Shown here: positions 1 through 7,139 of the stretch, one piece after another
Layout: each line of letters opens with the position of its first letter
Numbering within the stretch: position 1 is the first letter of the stretch
IMG/VR virus record: IMGVR_UViG_3300042892_002090
Span: 1-45,773 of that record
Origin: a virus
DNA: 45,773 bases
Reading direction: 5' to 3' (one strand)
Translations under genes and position numbers: made by a program
Notes under the pieces: generated by a model
Databases searched by the model: none
Told to the model about the DNA's origin: nothing
What the model saw: only the letters and a program-made list of their open reading frames with translations

Positions 1-591
1 TTTTGGGTGGTCATGAACCCATTCTGTGTCATCAACATCTTCTTCACTATTATCACCATCAACATATTCCTTTTGTCCGAAATAATGTCTTTTCCTTCTA
101 CCTCTTAACATATTTTCAAAATCGTCACCACCTTCTTCCTCTTCTTCCATATAACCACTACCACACTCATCACATTCTTCTTCCTCATCTACATGGTATT
201 TTTTACCATCAACTTCAAATTCTTTATCACCTTTTAATTTAGCAGCGGCTAAAGCCCCACTAAATGCGTTCCCTTCCTCTGGTTGCATTTCTGTATTTTC
301 CATATTTTCTGTTTCTTCTAATTGATCGTTCATCTCATCAAGTTTATCCATCATATCATCATGACTTTCATAAACTCCTTTTTCGATGATTAGTTCACCA
401 CCCTTATGTTTAGCTTTATAATCAGGTAATGCATCGTTTGCTTCTTCTTCAGATTCAAATGTTGCTAAAGGTATACCTTCACATTTTATATGATAAACTT
501 CTTTCTTACCATTATTCTCTTCCATAATTGTATTTCTAATTTCGTTAGAAACGATGTTTTCAATAATTGTGGTTAATTCGCTTACTTTCAT
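1..591 (-). CDS. Acidic protein of unknown function, C-terminus cut by window edge
   Basis: An open frame runs from an ATG at 589-591 to the window edge without a stop (197 codons seen). The first 25 residues (MKVSELTTIIENIVSNEI) look like a short amphipathic helix. The remainder is very acidic, with many Glu/Asp runs, a single CxxC (DECDECGSG) near residue 140, and a basic patch (GRRKR) after it. Codon use matches the neighbours. It starts 2 bases after the stop of the ParB-like gene, and the ATATTTAT motif lies just upstream. I do not recognise the family. Similar acidic phage proteins often belong to the head or core, but this is only a guess from composition. Confidence 0.75.
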   Translation of the reverse strand, partial: MKVSELTTIIENIVSNEIRNTIMEENNGKKEVYHIKCEGIPLATFESEEEANDALPDYKAKHKGGELIIEKGVYESHDDMMDKLDEMNDQLEETENMENTEMQPEEGNAFSGALAAAKLKGDKEFEVDGKKYHVDEEEECDECGSGYMEEEEEGGDDFENMLRGRRKRHYFGQKEYVDGDNSEEDVDDTEWVHDHPK

Positions 592-593
592 AA

Positions 594-1439
594 TTAAATA
601 AATATCTTGTTAATCTCATTTAATACGATATTTTCCACATCATTATGTGGAATTCCGTATTTTTTTGATATTTCCTTAATAGATTCTTGTAATTCATCGT
701 CTTCGTGTATAAATTCAATCGCACCAGTATCACCTTGGTTACAATAAGGGAATTTCTTACACTTCTCTTTAACTTTTACAAAAACACTATCAGGACCTCC
801 CCATTTAGGGAAATTCTTATCTGTAACCGCTCTACCTTTGTAGATACTTTTAGGTCCGTCTATTTTTAATGGATTTTTACGTCCTCCTTTAGTTGTTTTA
901 CCAAATGCCGGTACATCAAATTGTCCCGCATCACCTGAGGTCACTTCTTTAATCTCTTCCTCTTCACTAAGGTTTAGGTTAGGAATACTTGAAATTGGTC
1001 TTTTAACTACCTCAGATTTACCAAACACAGGTCCACTGAATGATCCTGAAGAATCAGCACCAGTCTCTTTAACTTCTTCCTTTTTCTTTTTTGTCATATC
1101 CACAACCCACAATTTTGGGTTAATCCCTTTCCCAATTAAACCTGCTAACCTTGTATTACCACCTAAAAGATGATAGTCATTGTCCCCGAATTTAACTACC
1201 ATTGGTATTTCTACCTCACCTTTCTTAAACGCTTTATTAAATCTTTTCTTTTTTTCATCCTCCAACGTATCAAAATCTAAATCAACATTCTTTAATACAT
1301 CTTTAATCTTATTGTAATTGGTAATGTTGTAATTATTTGATGCAATATCTTTCCAACCATCCTTACCAATTTTTTCAAATTCACGGTAACGAAGAGCTTC
1401 CATCCACTCATGGTCAATATTTGGTTTGATATACTTCAT
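594..1439 (-). CDS. ParB/sulfiredoxin-fold-like protein with duplicated FGK motif
   Basis: The protein has 281 residues if started at the ATG at 1439, which overlaps the previous stop as TAATG. An ATG 48 bases upstream is in frame but would overlap the previous gene. Residues about 75-115 contain VVKFGDNDYHLLGGNTRLAG followed by GINPKLWVVDM. This resembles the ParB/Srx nucleotide-binding loop pattern (GGxxRLA, then a Gly turn and a hydrophobic strand). The middle holds two copies of a short motif, SGSFSGPVFGK and AGQFDVPAFGK. The C-terminal 75 residues contain KFPYCNQGD and a helical tail (KKYGIPHNDVENIVLNEI). The function in phage is unknown; a structural or DNA-linked role is possible. Confidence 0.6.
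   Translation of the reverse strand: MKYIKPNIDHEWMEALRYREFEKIGKDGWKDIASNNYNITNYNKIKDVLKNVDLDFDTLEDEKKKRFNKAFKKGEVEIPMVVKFGDNDYHLLGGNTRLAGLIGKGINPKLWVVDMTKKKKEEVKETGADSSGSFSGPVFGKSEVVKRPISSIPNLNLSEEEEIKEVTSGDAGQFDVPAFGKTTKGGRKNPLKIDGPKSIYKGRAVTDKNFPKWGGPDSVFVKVKEKCKKFPYCNQGDTGAIEFIHEDDELQESIKEISKKYGIPHNDVENIVLNEINKIFI
596..605 (-). promoter_or_regulatory. ATATTTAT motif upstream of gene starting at 591
   Basis: The minus strand reads ATATTTATTT, 4 bases before the ATG and inside the last codons of the ParB-like gene. The position inside coding sequence makes this the weakest of the eight sites. Confidence 0.25.
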
Positions 1440-1678
1440 TATCTTACACTTTTTAACGCACTTTCCCAAAATCCCTTTCTCTGCCATAGGGTCTTGAAAA
1501 GTTCAACAACCACCTTAGTTGAAAGGTCTACAATTTTATCGTCAATTTTTTTAGTTCCCAACTCATCTTGAATCATTTTAACAACAATTCTTGTGGCTTG
1601 AGTTGAATCCATAAAATCTTTAATCTCCTTTTTGGTGATTCTTTCTATTTCTTTTTTATCTTGATCTGTTAATGCCAT
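1439..1678 (-). CDS. Small helical phage protein, unknown function
   Basis: This 79-residue protein is charged and almost entirely predicted helix, starting MALTDQDKKEIERITKKEI. Both ends are coupled to neighbours by TAATG overlaps: its ATG at 1678 overlaps the upstream stop, and its own stop overlaps the ATG at 1439. That supports a real gene translated with its neighbours. It resembles small conserved hypothetical proteins of large myoviruses. No catalytic residues are visible and no function is assigned. Confidence 0.7.
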   Translation of the reverse strand: MALTDQDKKEIERITKKEIKDFMDSTQATRIVVKMIQDELGTKKIDDKIVDLSTKVVVELFKTLWQRKGFWESALKSVR

Positions 1679-2205
1679 TATATATTATTATCTCTTTGAT
1701 TTATTAATGGTTCAATTGAAGTTTTGAATGTTTCATCGAATTTTGCTAATTTTTCTAATGCCGTTGCAACGTTTTGTTCAAGTTTCAACATATCCGCGTT
1801 AATATAGACGCCACTTTCAGTTCCAGCAATAAAAACAAAATTAATATCTTCATCTGGTAAATAACCATCCAATCTGATTTGATCTTGGTTAATGGTCATC
1901 CCTGGGTCAAACTCCGCAATTTGTGAAACTTGTTGTTTGAAATTATCAATCAAACCTGAAATTGTGGTTTTTTGTGTTTCACTCAATGTCATGTCAGATT
2001 GATCTGTTGATAATAATTTAACATCAACATTGTTAATTACGGTAACATCATTTTTTTGTTCTTGACTTGCGTCATCAGATAATGTAGATTCAAACTCAGC
2101 TACCTCATTAATTGATTGTTTTGATAATTTAGATTCTGTTATAGTCCTAATGGTCTTTAACATATTCTTGGTTACATCATAATCTGTTTTCATTTTCATT
2201 TGCAT
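1678..2205 (-). CDS. Hypothetical protein, 175 residues
   Basis: The start region has three in-frame ATG codons (2205, 2199, 2193), all inside the end of the amidase-like gene, so overlap of 17-29 bases is unavoidable. The N-terminus (about residues 8-45) is helical and basic. The rest is acidic with the pattern LDGYLPDEDINFVFIAGTESGVYINADMLKL, which looks like a small beta-rich domain, followed by helices. There is no signal peptide, membrane segment or known motif. It lies in a run of small genes of unknown role downstream of the amidase-like gene. Confidence 0.65.
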   Translation of the reverse strand: MQMKMKTDYDVTKNMLKTIRTITESKLSKQSINEVAEFESTLSDDASQEQKNDVTVINNVDVKLLSTDQSDMTLSETQKTTISGLIDNFKQQVSQIAEFDPGMTINQDQIRLDGYLPDEDINFVFIAGTESGVYINADMLKLEQNVATALEKLAKFDETFKTSIEPLINQRDNNI

Positions 2206-2800
2206 AATTAAAAAAGACCCCGAAATTAAAAGAAGGGTTTATATCTGTATAAATACTTGAAAAGTTGGATTTACATACAATTCCCTTGAAATTAGATATG
2301 TTTTCTAAATATCCTTGGGATGGTACGGTTTGTTTTGGTATTTCATGTTTATCACATAGGATATTACACAGTTCAGATAGTGAGTTCATTTGAGTCTCAG
2401 TATACTTATCCCAAAAATAGTAGTTTCTCCAATTACGTATATGTGGTTCTGACCTATATGGGTCCCCAATCCAATTATTAAGGACACCAGTAATGGTATT
2501 CTTGTTCAACCACCCCAAGTTCTCAACTGCAATTTTAATCATCCTCTTATCGTTCTGTGAATCATTAAACGTATTAGAACTATAGTTGGTATCAAACAAT
2601 TGATATACACTACCTAATTTTGTAACTATAAAATGTGGGATGTCGTCAAACTTACCATTATTACGATGTCCAATTTTATTAACAAAGTCATCAAATCTTC
2701 TTTGTGTATCGTATAGGAATATTTGAGTTTTTTTAGATTTTCGTTTATTAATAATTAAATTATTATAATCTATCGTTTCTATATCGTGTATTACTAACAT
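2177..2800 (-). CDS. Amidase_2 / peptidoglycan-recognition fold protein, possibly inactive
   Basis: The 207-residue protein follows the N-acetylmuramoyl-L-alanine amidase (Amidase_2) plan. It has IPHFIVTKLGSVYQLFD (residues 54-70, first zinc His56), an AVENLGW strand (91-97), TETQMNSLSELCNIL (134-148, the helix before the second zinc site), and GIVCKSNF then TDINPSF (173-191). Active members usually read GIVGHS at the second site; here Lys177 stands where the zinc-binding His is expected. Asp186 fits the third ligand. It may therefore be a degenerate amidase that binds cell wall, or use another ligand. There is no signal peptide. Its start lies inside the -1 frame extension of the upstream membrane protein (38 bases overlap). 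Confidence 0.6.
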   Translation of the reverse strand: MLVIHDIETIDYNNLIINKRKSKKTQIFLYDTQRRFDDFVNKIGHRNNGKFDDIPHFIVTKLGSVYQLFDTNYSSNTFNDSQNDKRMIKIAVENLGWLNKNTITGVLNNWIGDPYRSEPHIRNWRNYYFWDKYTETQMNSLSELCNILCDKHEIPKQTVPSQGYLENISNFKGIVCKSNFSSIYTDINPSFNFGVFFNYANENENRL

Positions 2801-3015
2801 TTTTTGTAATGAATTTAGGACCTAAATCAGTTAGTGGTGCGTTAAGAGTTATATCCTCATCCGGTATTATAACCTTATTATTTTCCAAATCATATAGTAT
2901 TTGGTTTGGGTTTACGTCGTCTTTTTCCCAATATAAATTATCAGAATCTCGAGATTCTAACGTTAGGGGTTTTTCTTCTGTTGTTGGTGTTTGAAGTTCT
3001 ACTAATTTTTTTTTT
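2763..3015 (-). other. Probable -1 frame extension of the upstream membrane protein
   Basis: The 4429-3002 gene ends in ten A residues (plus strand T run 3006-3015) directly before TAG TAG. If the reading frame slips by -1 on this run, translation continues for 81 codons without a stop to a TAA at 2763-2765. The extension reads KLVELQTPTTEEKPLTL and later NQILYDLENNKVIIPDED, so it is acidic and hydrophilic like the domain before it. It has no ATG of its own. This is either programmed slippage, a natural frameshift, or a homopolymer error in the assembled sequence. The combined protein would have about 555 residues. Confidence 0.6.
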
Positions 3016-4429
3016 CATCATTTTTCTCTAATGATGTATCTTCTTCATTGTCGTAATGTAACCCTTCATTTCCATTCTGACCTATAATGTTCATTCTTTC
3101 CTCATCTTCAGGAATTTGATTAACTTTATAACCGTTCTTTTTGTGTTGTTCGATTGTTACGGATTTTTTATTACTTACAGTAATCGGTTCTTGATTAACT
3201 ATTGATTCAAGATTCGGTATACTAATTTCATCATTTTGGAAAATATTCTCCGTTTCGGGTTCTATAGTGGAAAAATTTCTTTGAATTTCTTCTTCGGTTG
3301 GTTCTTCTTGTAAAATTTTCTCTACTTCTTCATCAGTAAAGAAAGGTTCTTCGTCTTCTAAACCATCCATCAATGTGACATCCCAATCTGAGGTTTCTTC
3401 TTTAATCATTGGACTATCAAATGGTTCGTCATATAAACCTAATTCTTGGTCGTTCTTCATCATCTCCGCTAATAGTTCGCCACGTTTTTCACGTTCAATA
3501 TCTGTCTTCATTTTATAATATTCAGCGGCAGATTTTAAAGTGTCATTTGGTTTTGGTGGATTTAATAAAGTTTCTTCTAACTTTTTTAAATCATTTTCAG
3601 TTAAATGTAATCTTGCAGTTTCATCAACAAAATTTTTTAAATCTTCAGGATTAGATGGTGGTGTCTCTTCGTCTTCTTTTTTAGTCATTACTAATTGGTT
3701 AAATGCAATTACTAATGCGATTGCTAATGGATCAAATACTATTACAATTAAAAATATAAAAAACTTAACAACGTTATTTAAACTCATACCAAATGCCTCG
3801 GCAACAAATCTAAATCCACCAACTTCCCTTTCTAATTCAATGTTATTGTTTTTAATTACGTTAATTGAATCTAATGCAATATTATTTTGTCTTGTTAGTT
3901 CATCAATTCGTTTAGAAATAGAAGTGATTTCTTTATCCGCAGTACGAATCATTTGTGTGACTCTTGCTGTTGATTTATCTTTATCAATTTGTTTGGATAA
4001 ATTTGATTCTTGTGAATTACGAATATTTTGTTGATTACTTAATTGTGTCGTGTAACGAGATATTTCTCCATCATTTTTTGTAATTTGATTTTGAAAAACC
4101 GATATATCTCTTTCAACTTTTTGTAAACCAATGTTTTGTTGTTGGAAAGCGTTTGATAAAAAACCAAAAATACCTGCGGAAGTTATTAACATTAATATAA
4201 TAACTGATATAGTTAAATACCATTTATTAAAACCTTTAATTGTGTCCCACTTTTGTTTTAGATATGTTGCCGTAACTAATTTTGCATATTCTAATGAACC
4301 CGCCATTATCATCACAGATATTGATGCACCTGCAAATAATATACCTAAACCAGTAATTGAAAAATAAGCAGCACAACCCGCAATGATAATTGCCGATATG
4401 CCTACCAAATATTTTAACCATTTATCCAT
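3002..4429 (-). CDS. Multi-span membrane protein with coiled coil and acidic tail
   Basis: The 475-residue protein begins with hydrophobic segments at about 7-25, 27-48 and 73-93. A long polar coiled coil follows (about 100-205, with QNQITKNDGEISRY and repeated Gln/Asn/Ser heptads), then a fourth membrane segment at about 220-248. A long acidic cytoplasmic-type tail completes it. The N-terminal pattern GLGILFAGASISVMIMAGSLEYAKL-like is familiar from membrane proteins of marine myoviruses; their role is unknown to me. The gene starts 3 bases after the sigma factor stop. The frame ends at a double stop immediately after a ten-A run, and the sequence beyond remains coding in the -1 frame (see separate entry). 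Confidence 0.75.
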   Translation of the reverse strand: MDKWLKYLVGISAIIIAGCAAYFSITGLGILFAGASISVMIMAGSLEYAKLVTATYLKQKWDTIKGFNKWYLTISVIILMLITSAGIFGFLSNAFQQQNIGLQKVERDISVFQNQITKNDGEISRYTTQLSNQQNIRNSQESNLSKQIDKDKSTARVTQMIRTADKEITSISKRIDELTRQNNIALDSINVIKNNNIELEREVGGFRFVAEAFGMSLNNVVKFFIFLIVIVFDPLAIALVIAFNQLVMTKKEDEETPPSNPEDLKNFVDETARLHLTENDLKKLEETLLNPPKPNDTLKSAAEYYKMKTDIEREKRGELLAEMMKNDQELGLYDEPFDSPMIKEETSDWDVTLMDGLEDEEPFFTDEEVEKILQEEPTEEEIQRNFSTIEPETENIFQNDEISIPNLESIVNQEPITVSNKKSVTIEQHKKNGYKVNQIPEDEERMNIIGQNGNEGLHYDNEEDTSLEKNDEKKN

Positions 4430-4432
4430 GTC

Positions 4433-5248
4433 CTATAAATAGTTTAATAGACCAAAACTCTCATTTCTTAGTTTCTTAATAGCCTTATCACGTAATTGTC
4501 TTATACGTTCTTTAGTACAACCAAACTCTTCTCCTAAATCTTCTAAGTTCGATTCTACACCTGTTAACCCATAATATCTTTCAATAATTATCTTTTCTCT
4601 ATCATCCAACACACTTAACATTGCAGAAACTTTTTTCTTAATTTCTTCCGGTGAATTAAGAATGGCGTCAGGACTTTCAGCCTCTCTGTTAGGTATGACA
4701 TCAATTAATTGGTCACCGTCCTCGTTAATTTCTTTATATAGACCAATACAGTATGGAAGATTAACCCCAATTGGTGTTTCATCTTCAACATTGTTTATAA
4801 AGAAATTATCTTCTTCACTAATTTCAACTTTCTTTTGTTTTTGAGCATCTTGCACTAAATTTGAAGGTATACGAATTGTTCTACAGTTTTCATTTAGAGA
4901 CGCCATTATTGATTGTCTAACCCACCACACCGCGTATGAAATAAATTTCAAACCAGTCGTTGGGTCAAATCTTTCTGCCGCCTTTATCAAACCAATATTA
5001 CCTTCTGAAATAATATCCAATAAATCCATTCCTTGATTTTGAAACATTTTAGCCACAGATATTACAAATCTTAAATTACCAACAACCAATTCATTATAAA
5101 GTTTTCCTCTGGTTTCTTTATCTGTTTTTTTATTGTTTAATAATTCAAAAATTTCTTCTTGTCTTTGGTGAGATATAACGGGAATTTTTCGTAAATCTTT
5201 GATGTACAATTGAATCTCGTCTGGATTAACTAAAATGGATTTCTTCAT
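4433..5248 (-). CDS. Sigma-70 family RNA polymerase sigma factor
   Basis: I place the start at the ATG at 5248, giving 271 residues, because the 23 codons upstream are non-conserved. Region 1.2-like sequence comes first (DEIQLYIKDLRKIPVIS). Region 2 follows (about residues 54-115): NLRFVISVAKMFQNQG, LLDIISEGNIGLIKAAERFD, then FISYAVWWVRQSI. Region 4 is near the C-terminus: LSVLDDREKIIIERYYGL and a helix-turn-helix with CTKERIRQLRDKAIKKLR. The region 2 wording is close to RpoD of Bacteroidota. Region 3 is reduced. It would recruit host RNA polymerase to phage promoters, functionally like T4 gp55 though of a different sequence type. Confidence 0.93.
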   Translation of the reverse strand: MKKSILVNPDEIQLYIKDLRKIPVISHQRQEEIFELLNNKKTDKETRGKLYNELVVGNLRFVISVAKMFQNQGMDLLDIISEGNIGLIKAAERFDPTTGLKFISYAVWWVRQSIMASLNENCRTIRIPSNLVQDAQKQKKVEISEEDNFFINNVEDETPIGVNLPYCIGLYKEINEDGDQLIDVIPNREAESPDAILNSPEEIKKKVSAMLSVLDDREKIIIERYYGLTGVESNLEDLGEEFGCTKERIRQLRDKAIKKLRNESFGLLNYL

Positions 5249-5297
5249 GTGGTGTAAGTTTAAAATGGATGGATAGTAGTAAGATACGAAATATATC

Positions 5298-5744
5298 TTA
5301 ATTTTCAAAATTGTCAAGGAAGTTTTTTTCTTCTATTGTAAGACTCTCAATTCCAGATTCTTCTATTTTTTCAAGTAATCTGTCTAAATCTAAAGTTTCC
5401 CTTTTTCTGTTTTTCTCATAATCTACCCTAATTATCGTATTATCGATAGTCGGAGTAAAAATTAAATCTTTAATTTGTTGGGGTAGGTGAGCCGTGACCA
5501 TATTTTCTCTTTCAAATATGAAATAAAATTTAATATGTTCATCGATTAATATTGTATATAATTCTCGGTCGACCTCTGTTGGTTTCATTTCGGAATCAAA
5601 TATCACTATGATATTTTCTGAATTTTCAATAATGAATCTAATTGACGTAATAACCTTACTTTCACCAATAACATCGGTACAGAAATACTCAACATCTTCG
5701 TGGTCATCAAACATACCGAAAATAAATAATACGTATGTATTCAT
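5298..5744 (-). CDS. Hypothetical protein, 148 residues
   Basis: A compact alpha/beta protein begins MNTYVLFIFGMFDDHEDVEYF, with alternating strands (IIVIFDSEM, KFYFIFE) and a charged C-terminal helix hairpin (LDLDRLLEKIEESGIESLTIEEKNFLDNF). The helix hairpin is a wording often found at the ends of Bacteroidota proteins. There is no catalytic motif that I can name. It lies between the anchored repeat protein and the sigma factor with a gap of 49 bases to the chosen sigma start. Confidence 0.7.
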   Translation of the reverse strand: MNTYVLFIFGMFDDHEDVEYFCTDVIGESKVITSIRFIIENSENIIVIFDSEMKPTEVDRELYTILIDEHIKFYFIFERENMVTAHLPQQIKDLIFTPTIDNTIIRVDYEKNRKRETLDLDRLLEKIEESGIESLTIEEKNFLDNFEN

Positions 5745-5751
5745 TTATAAA

Positions 5752-6399
5752 TTATTTTTTAAGTTTAACCTTCCAATAAGCTCCTCCACCGATAAATGGA
5801 ACCAATTTACCATTTGTTCCTTGGTCATCAACTCTATTTGTTACTCCAACACCTAATCTGTACATATGTCTATCGTCTTTGTTTTTAAATAAAACACTAA
5901 GACCGACTATATTAATAACATTTGGTTTATCGAATTTAGCGTCTAAACCCACATAAAATTCATTCTGTCTTGGAATTGGAGTGTACATTGTATCTCTAAC
6001 TATTTTCTGTTTGACATCACTTTTAAATGAACGACCTATGATTCTATTATTTGATATTGTATCAAATAGAGTTACCGTTCCAATATTACTTGGTAACTTA
6101 AGAATGTCTTTCTTGAATATTTTCTGTCCTAATGCGTTTAAAATTGCATTAGTGTCTATTGGATTGGTAATTGTCACCGTATCATGAACCGCATATGGAA
6201 CCTGTACTTCTACGGGTACTTCAACTTCTACAAGTACTTCGACTTCCGCAGTGTCGTGAACTGGAATTTCAAATCCAACTGTATCGTGTATTGTAACCGT
6301 TCTATTTGGTACAATACCATTAGGGTTAAGAAATATTAAAATAGAAAGTAATAATAAAATCAATATTATTACGTGTCTGATGTCAAAAATTTTCTTCAT
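5752..6399 (-). CDS. Membrane-anchored protein with Val/Glu/Pro repeat stalk
   Basis: The 215-residue protein has one N-terminal membrane segment (about residues 8-27, IILILLLLSILIFL) with a positive inner side, so the body is probably periplasmic. A stalk of VEV/VPVEVQVP repeats (about 40-75) follows. The C-terminal 80 residues (FYVGLDAKFDKPNVINIVG, then FIGGGAYWKVKL) have alternating strands ending in an aromatic residue, like one sheet of an outer-membrane-type barrel. It is the third gene of a membrane-protein group after ClpP (7089, 6836, 6399). A role at the cell envelope, possibly lysis, is an inference from this placement. Confidence 0.65.
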   Translation of the reverse strand: MKKIFDIRHVIILILLLLSILIFLNPNGIVPNRTVTIHDTVGFEIPVHDTAEVEVLVEVEVPVEVQVPYAVHDTVTITNPIDTNAILNALGQKIFKKDILKLPSNIGTVTLFDTISNNRIIGRSFKSDVKQKIVRDTMYTPIPRQNEFYVGLDAKFDKPNVINIVGLSVLFKNKDDRHMYRLGVGVTNRVDDQGTNGKLVPFIGGGAYWKVKLKK

Positions 6400-6401
6400 G
6401 T

Positions 6402-6836
6402 TTACTTAAGAAGAAATAAAGATGTCATTATTATTCCCGCAAAAGAACCAACCTTATAGAAAAAAGTTTTTCTTCTTTGTCCTTTTAATTCTTTAAGTAG
6501 GCTTTCGGATTTTTGTCTTTCTAATCCAAATTGTTCGTCTTTCTTGGTGATGATTAATTCAAGGTTACCAATTTTCTGGTCTTTTAAAACGTCTTTTTGT
6601 TTAAATAAATCAATTTGATTATCTTTAAAAAGAATTATTGAATCTTTTTGTTTATCTATTAATTTTAAACCATCATAACGAAGTAAATCTTGATAAACCA
6701 ATCTAGCCACTCTTGTTGGTATGGTAACTTTAGCTGTATCTAATACTGTAATTTTAGTTGTATCTGTTTGTGAATAACTGCTCAAGCTCAACATTACCAA
6801 TAGTGGTAATAGAATTAACTTTTTCATCTGTTTCAT
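6402..6836 (-). CDS. Secreted coiled-coil protein with C-terminal membrane segment
   Basis: The protein has 144 residues (141 if the second ATG at 6827 is used). Residues 1-23 form a signal peptide ending LSSYSQ, a cleavage context typical of Bacteroidota; there is no lipobox Cys. The middle (about 55-115) is a charged coiled coil (KQKDSIILFKDNQIDLFKQ). The last 20 residues are hydrophobic (VGSFAGIIMTSLFLL). Its first 83 bases overlap the end of the upstream membrane gene in another frame, an arrangement seen in spanin pairs. It could be the outer partner, but the lack of a lipidation Cys argues against a classic Rz1. Confidence 0.65.
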   Translation of the reverse strand: MKQMKKLILLPLLVMLSLSSYSQTDTTKITVLDTAKVTIPTRVARLVYQDLLRYDGLKLIDKQKDSIILFKDNQIDLFKQKDVLKDQKIGNLELIITKKDEQFGLERQKSESLLKELKGQRRKTFFYKVGSFAGIIMTSLFLLK

Positions 6837-7089
6837 TTTTAATTAAGGTTATGTTCTTTGTTACGTTACTGATATTATGTCCAACTACGTCGATATCTTT
6901 ATCAATTGTAACGATTTGTTCGGAAATCTTATTATTTTCAATCTGAACTGAATCTATCTCTTTTTGAATAGATTCGATTTTTGCGTTATATCCAGCAACA
7001 TCTGTTTTAATACCTTGACTTTGAAATATGGTATACCCCGCTAAACACGCGATTAAAACTAAAAGGATATTTGTTTTATTTATCTTCAT
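6754..7089 (-). CDS. Small inner-membrane protein with periplasmic coiled coil (i-spanin-like)
   Basis: The protein has 111 residues: one N-terminal membrane segment (about 8-25, ILLVLIACLAGYTIF) after a short basic start, then a polar coiled coil to the end (YNAKIESIQKEIDSVQIEN and onward). This is the topology of an Rz-type inner-membrane spanin. It starts downstream of the ClpP terminator hairpin and has an ATATTTAT motif upstream. It overlaps the following signal-peptide gene by 83 bases. The spanin assignment rests on topology and overlap only. Confidence 0.6.
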   Translation of the reverse strand: MKINKTNILLVLIACLAGYTIFQSQGIKTDVAGYNAKIESIQKEIDSVQIENNKISEQIVTIDKDIDVVGHNISNVTKNITLIKNETDEKVNSITTIGNVELEQLFTNRYN

Positions 7090-7100
7090 ATCTATGTTTT

Positions 7101-7111
7101 ATTATAAATAT
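7101..7111 (-). promoter_or_regulatory. ATATTTAT motif upstream of gene starting at 7089
   Basis: The minus strand reads ATATTTATAAT, 11 bases before the ATG and just after the clpP terminator hairpin. It is one of eight such sites in the window; the role as promoter is inferred. Confidence 0.35.
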
Positions 7112-7115
7112 GAAG

Positions 7116-7137
7116 AAAGGGGGTTTTATCCCCCTTT
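7116..7137 (-). terminator. Terminator-like hairpin after clpP
   Basis: An 8-bp perfect stem (AAAGGGGG and CCCCCTTT, loop of 6) lies 2 bases after the clpP stop. In the minus-strand direction it is followed by CTTCATATTT rather than a pure T run, so termination may be partial. Confidence 0.6.
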
Positions 7138-7139
7138 AC

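Noticed and set aside
3540-4034. Plus-strand frame of 164 codons inside the membrane protein gene
   Set aside because: It is fully contained in a well-supported minus-strand gene and has composition expected of an antisense shadow.
5249-5317. Upstream in-frame extension of the sigma factor
   Set aside because: The 23 extra residues (MTILKIKIYFVSYYYPS) are unlike any sigma N-terminus, and the internal ATG at 5248 matches the conserved start.
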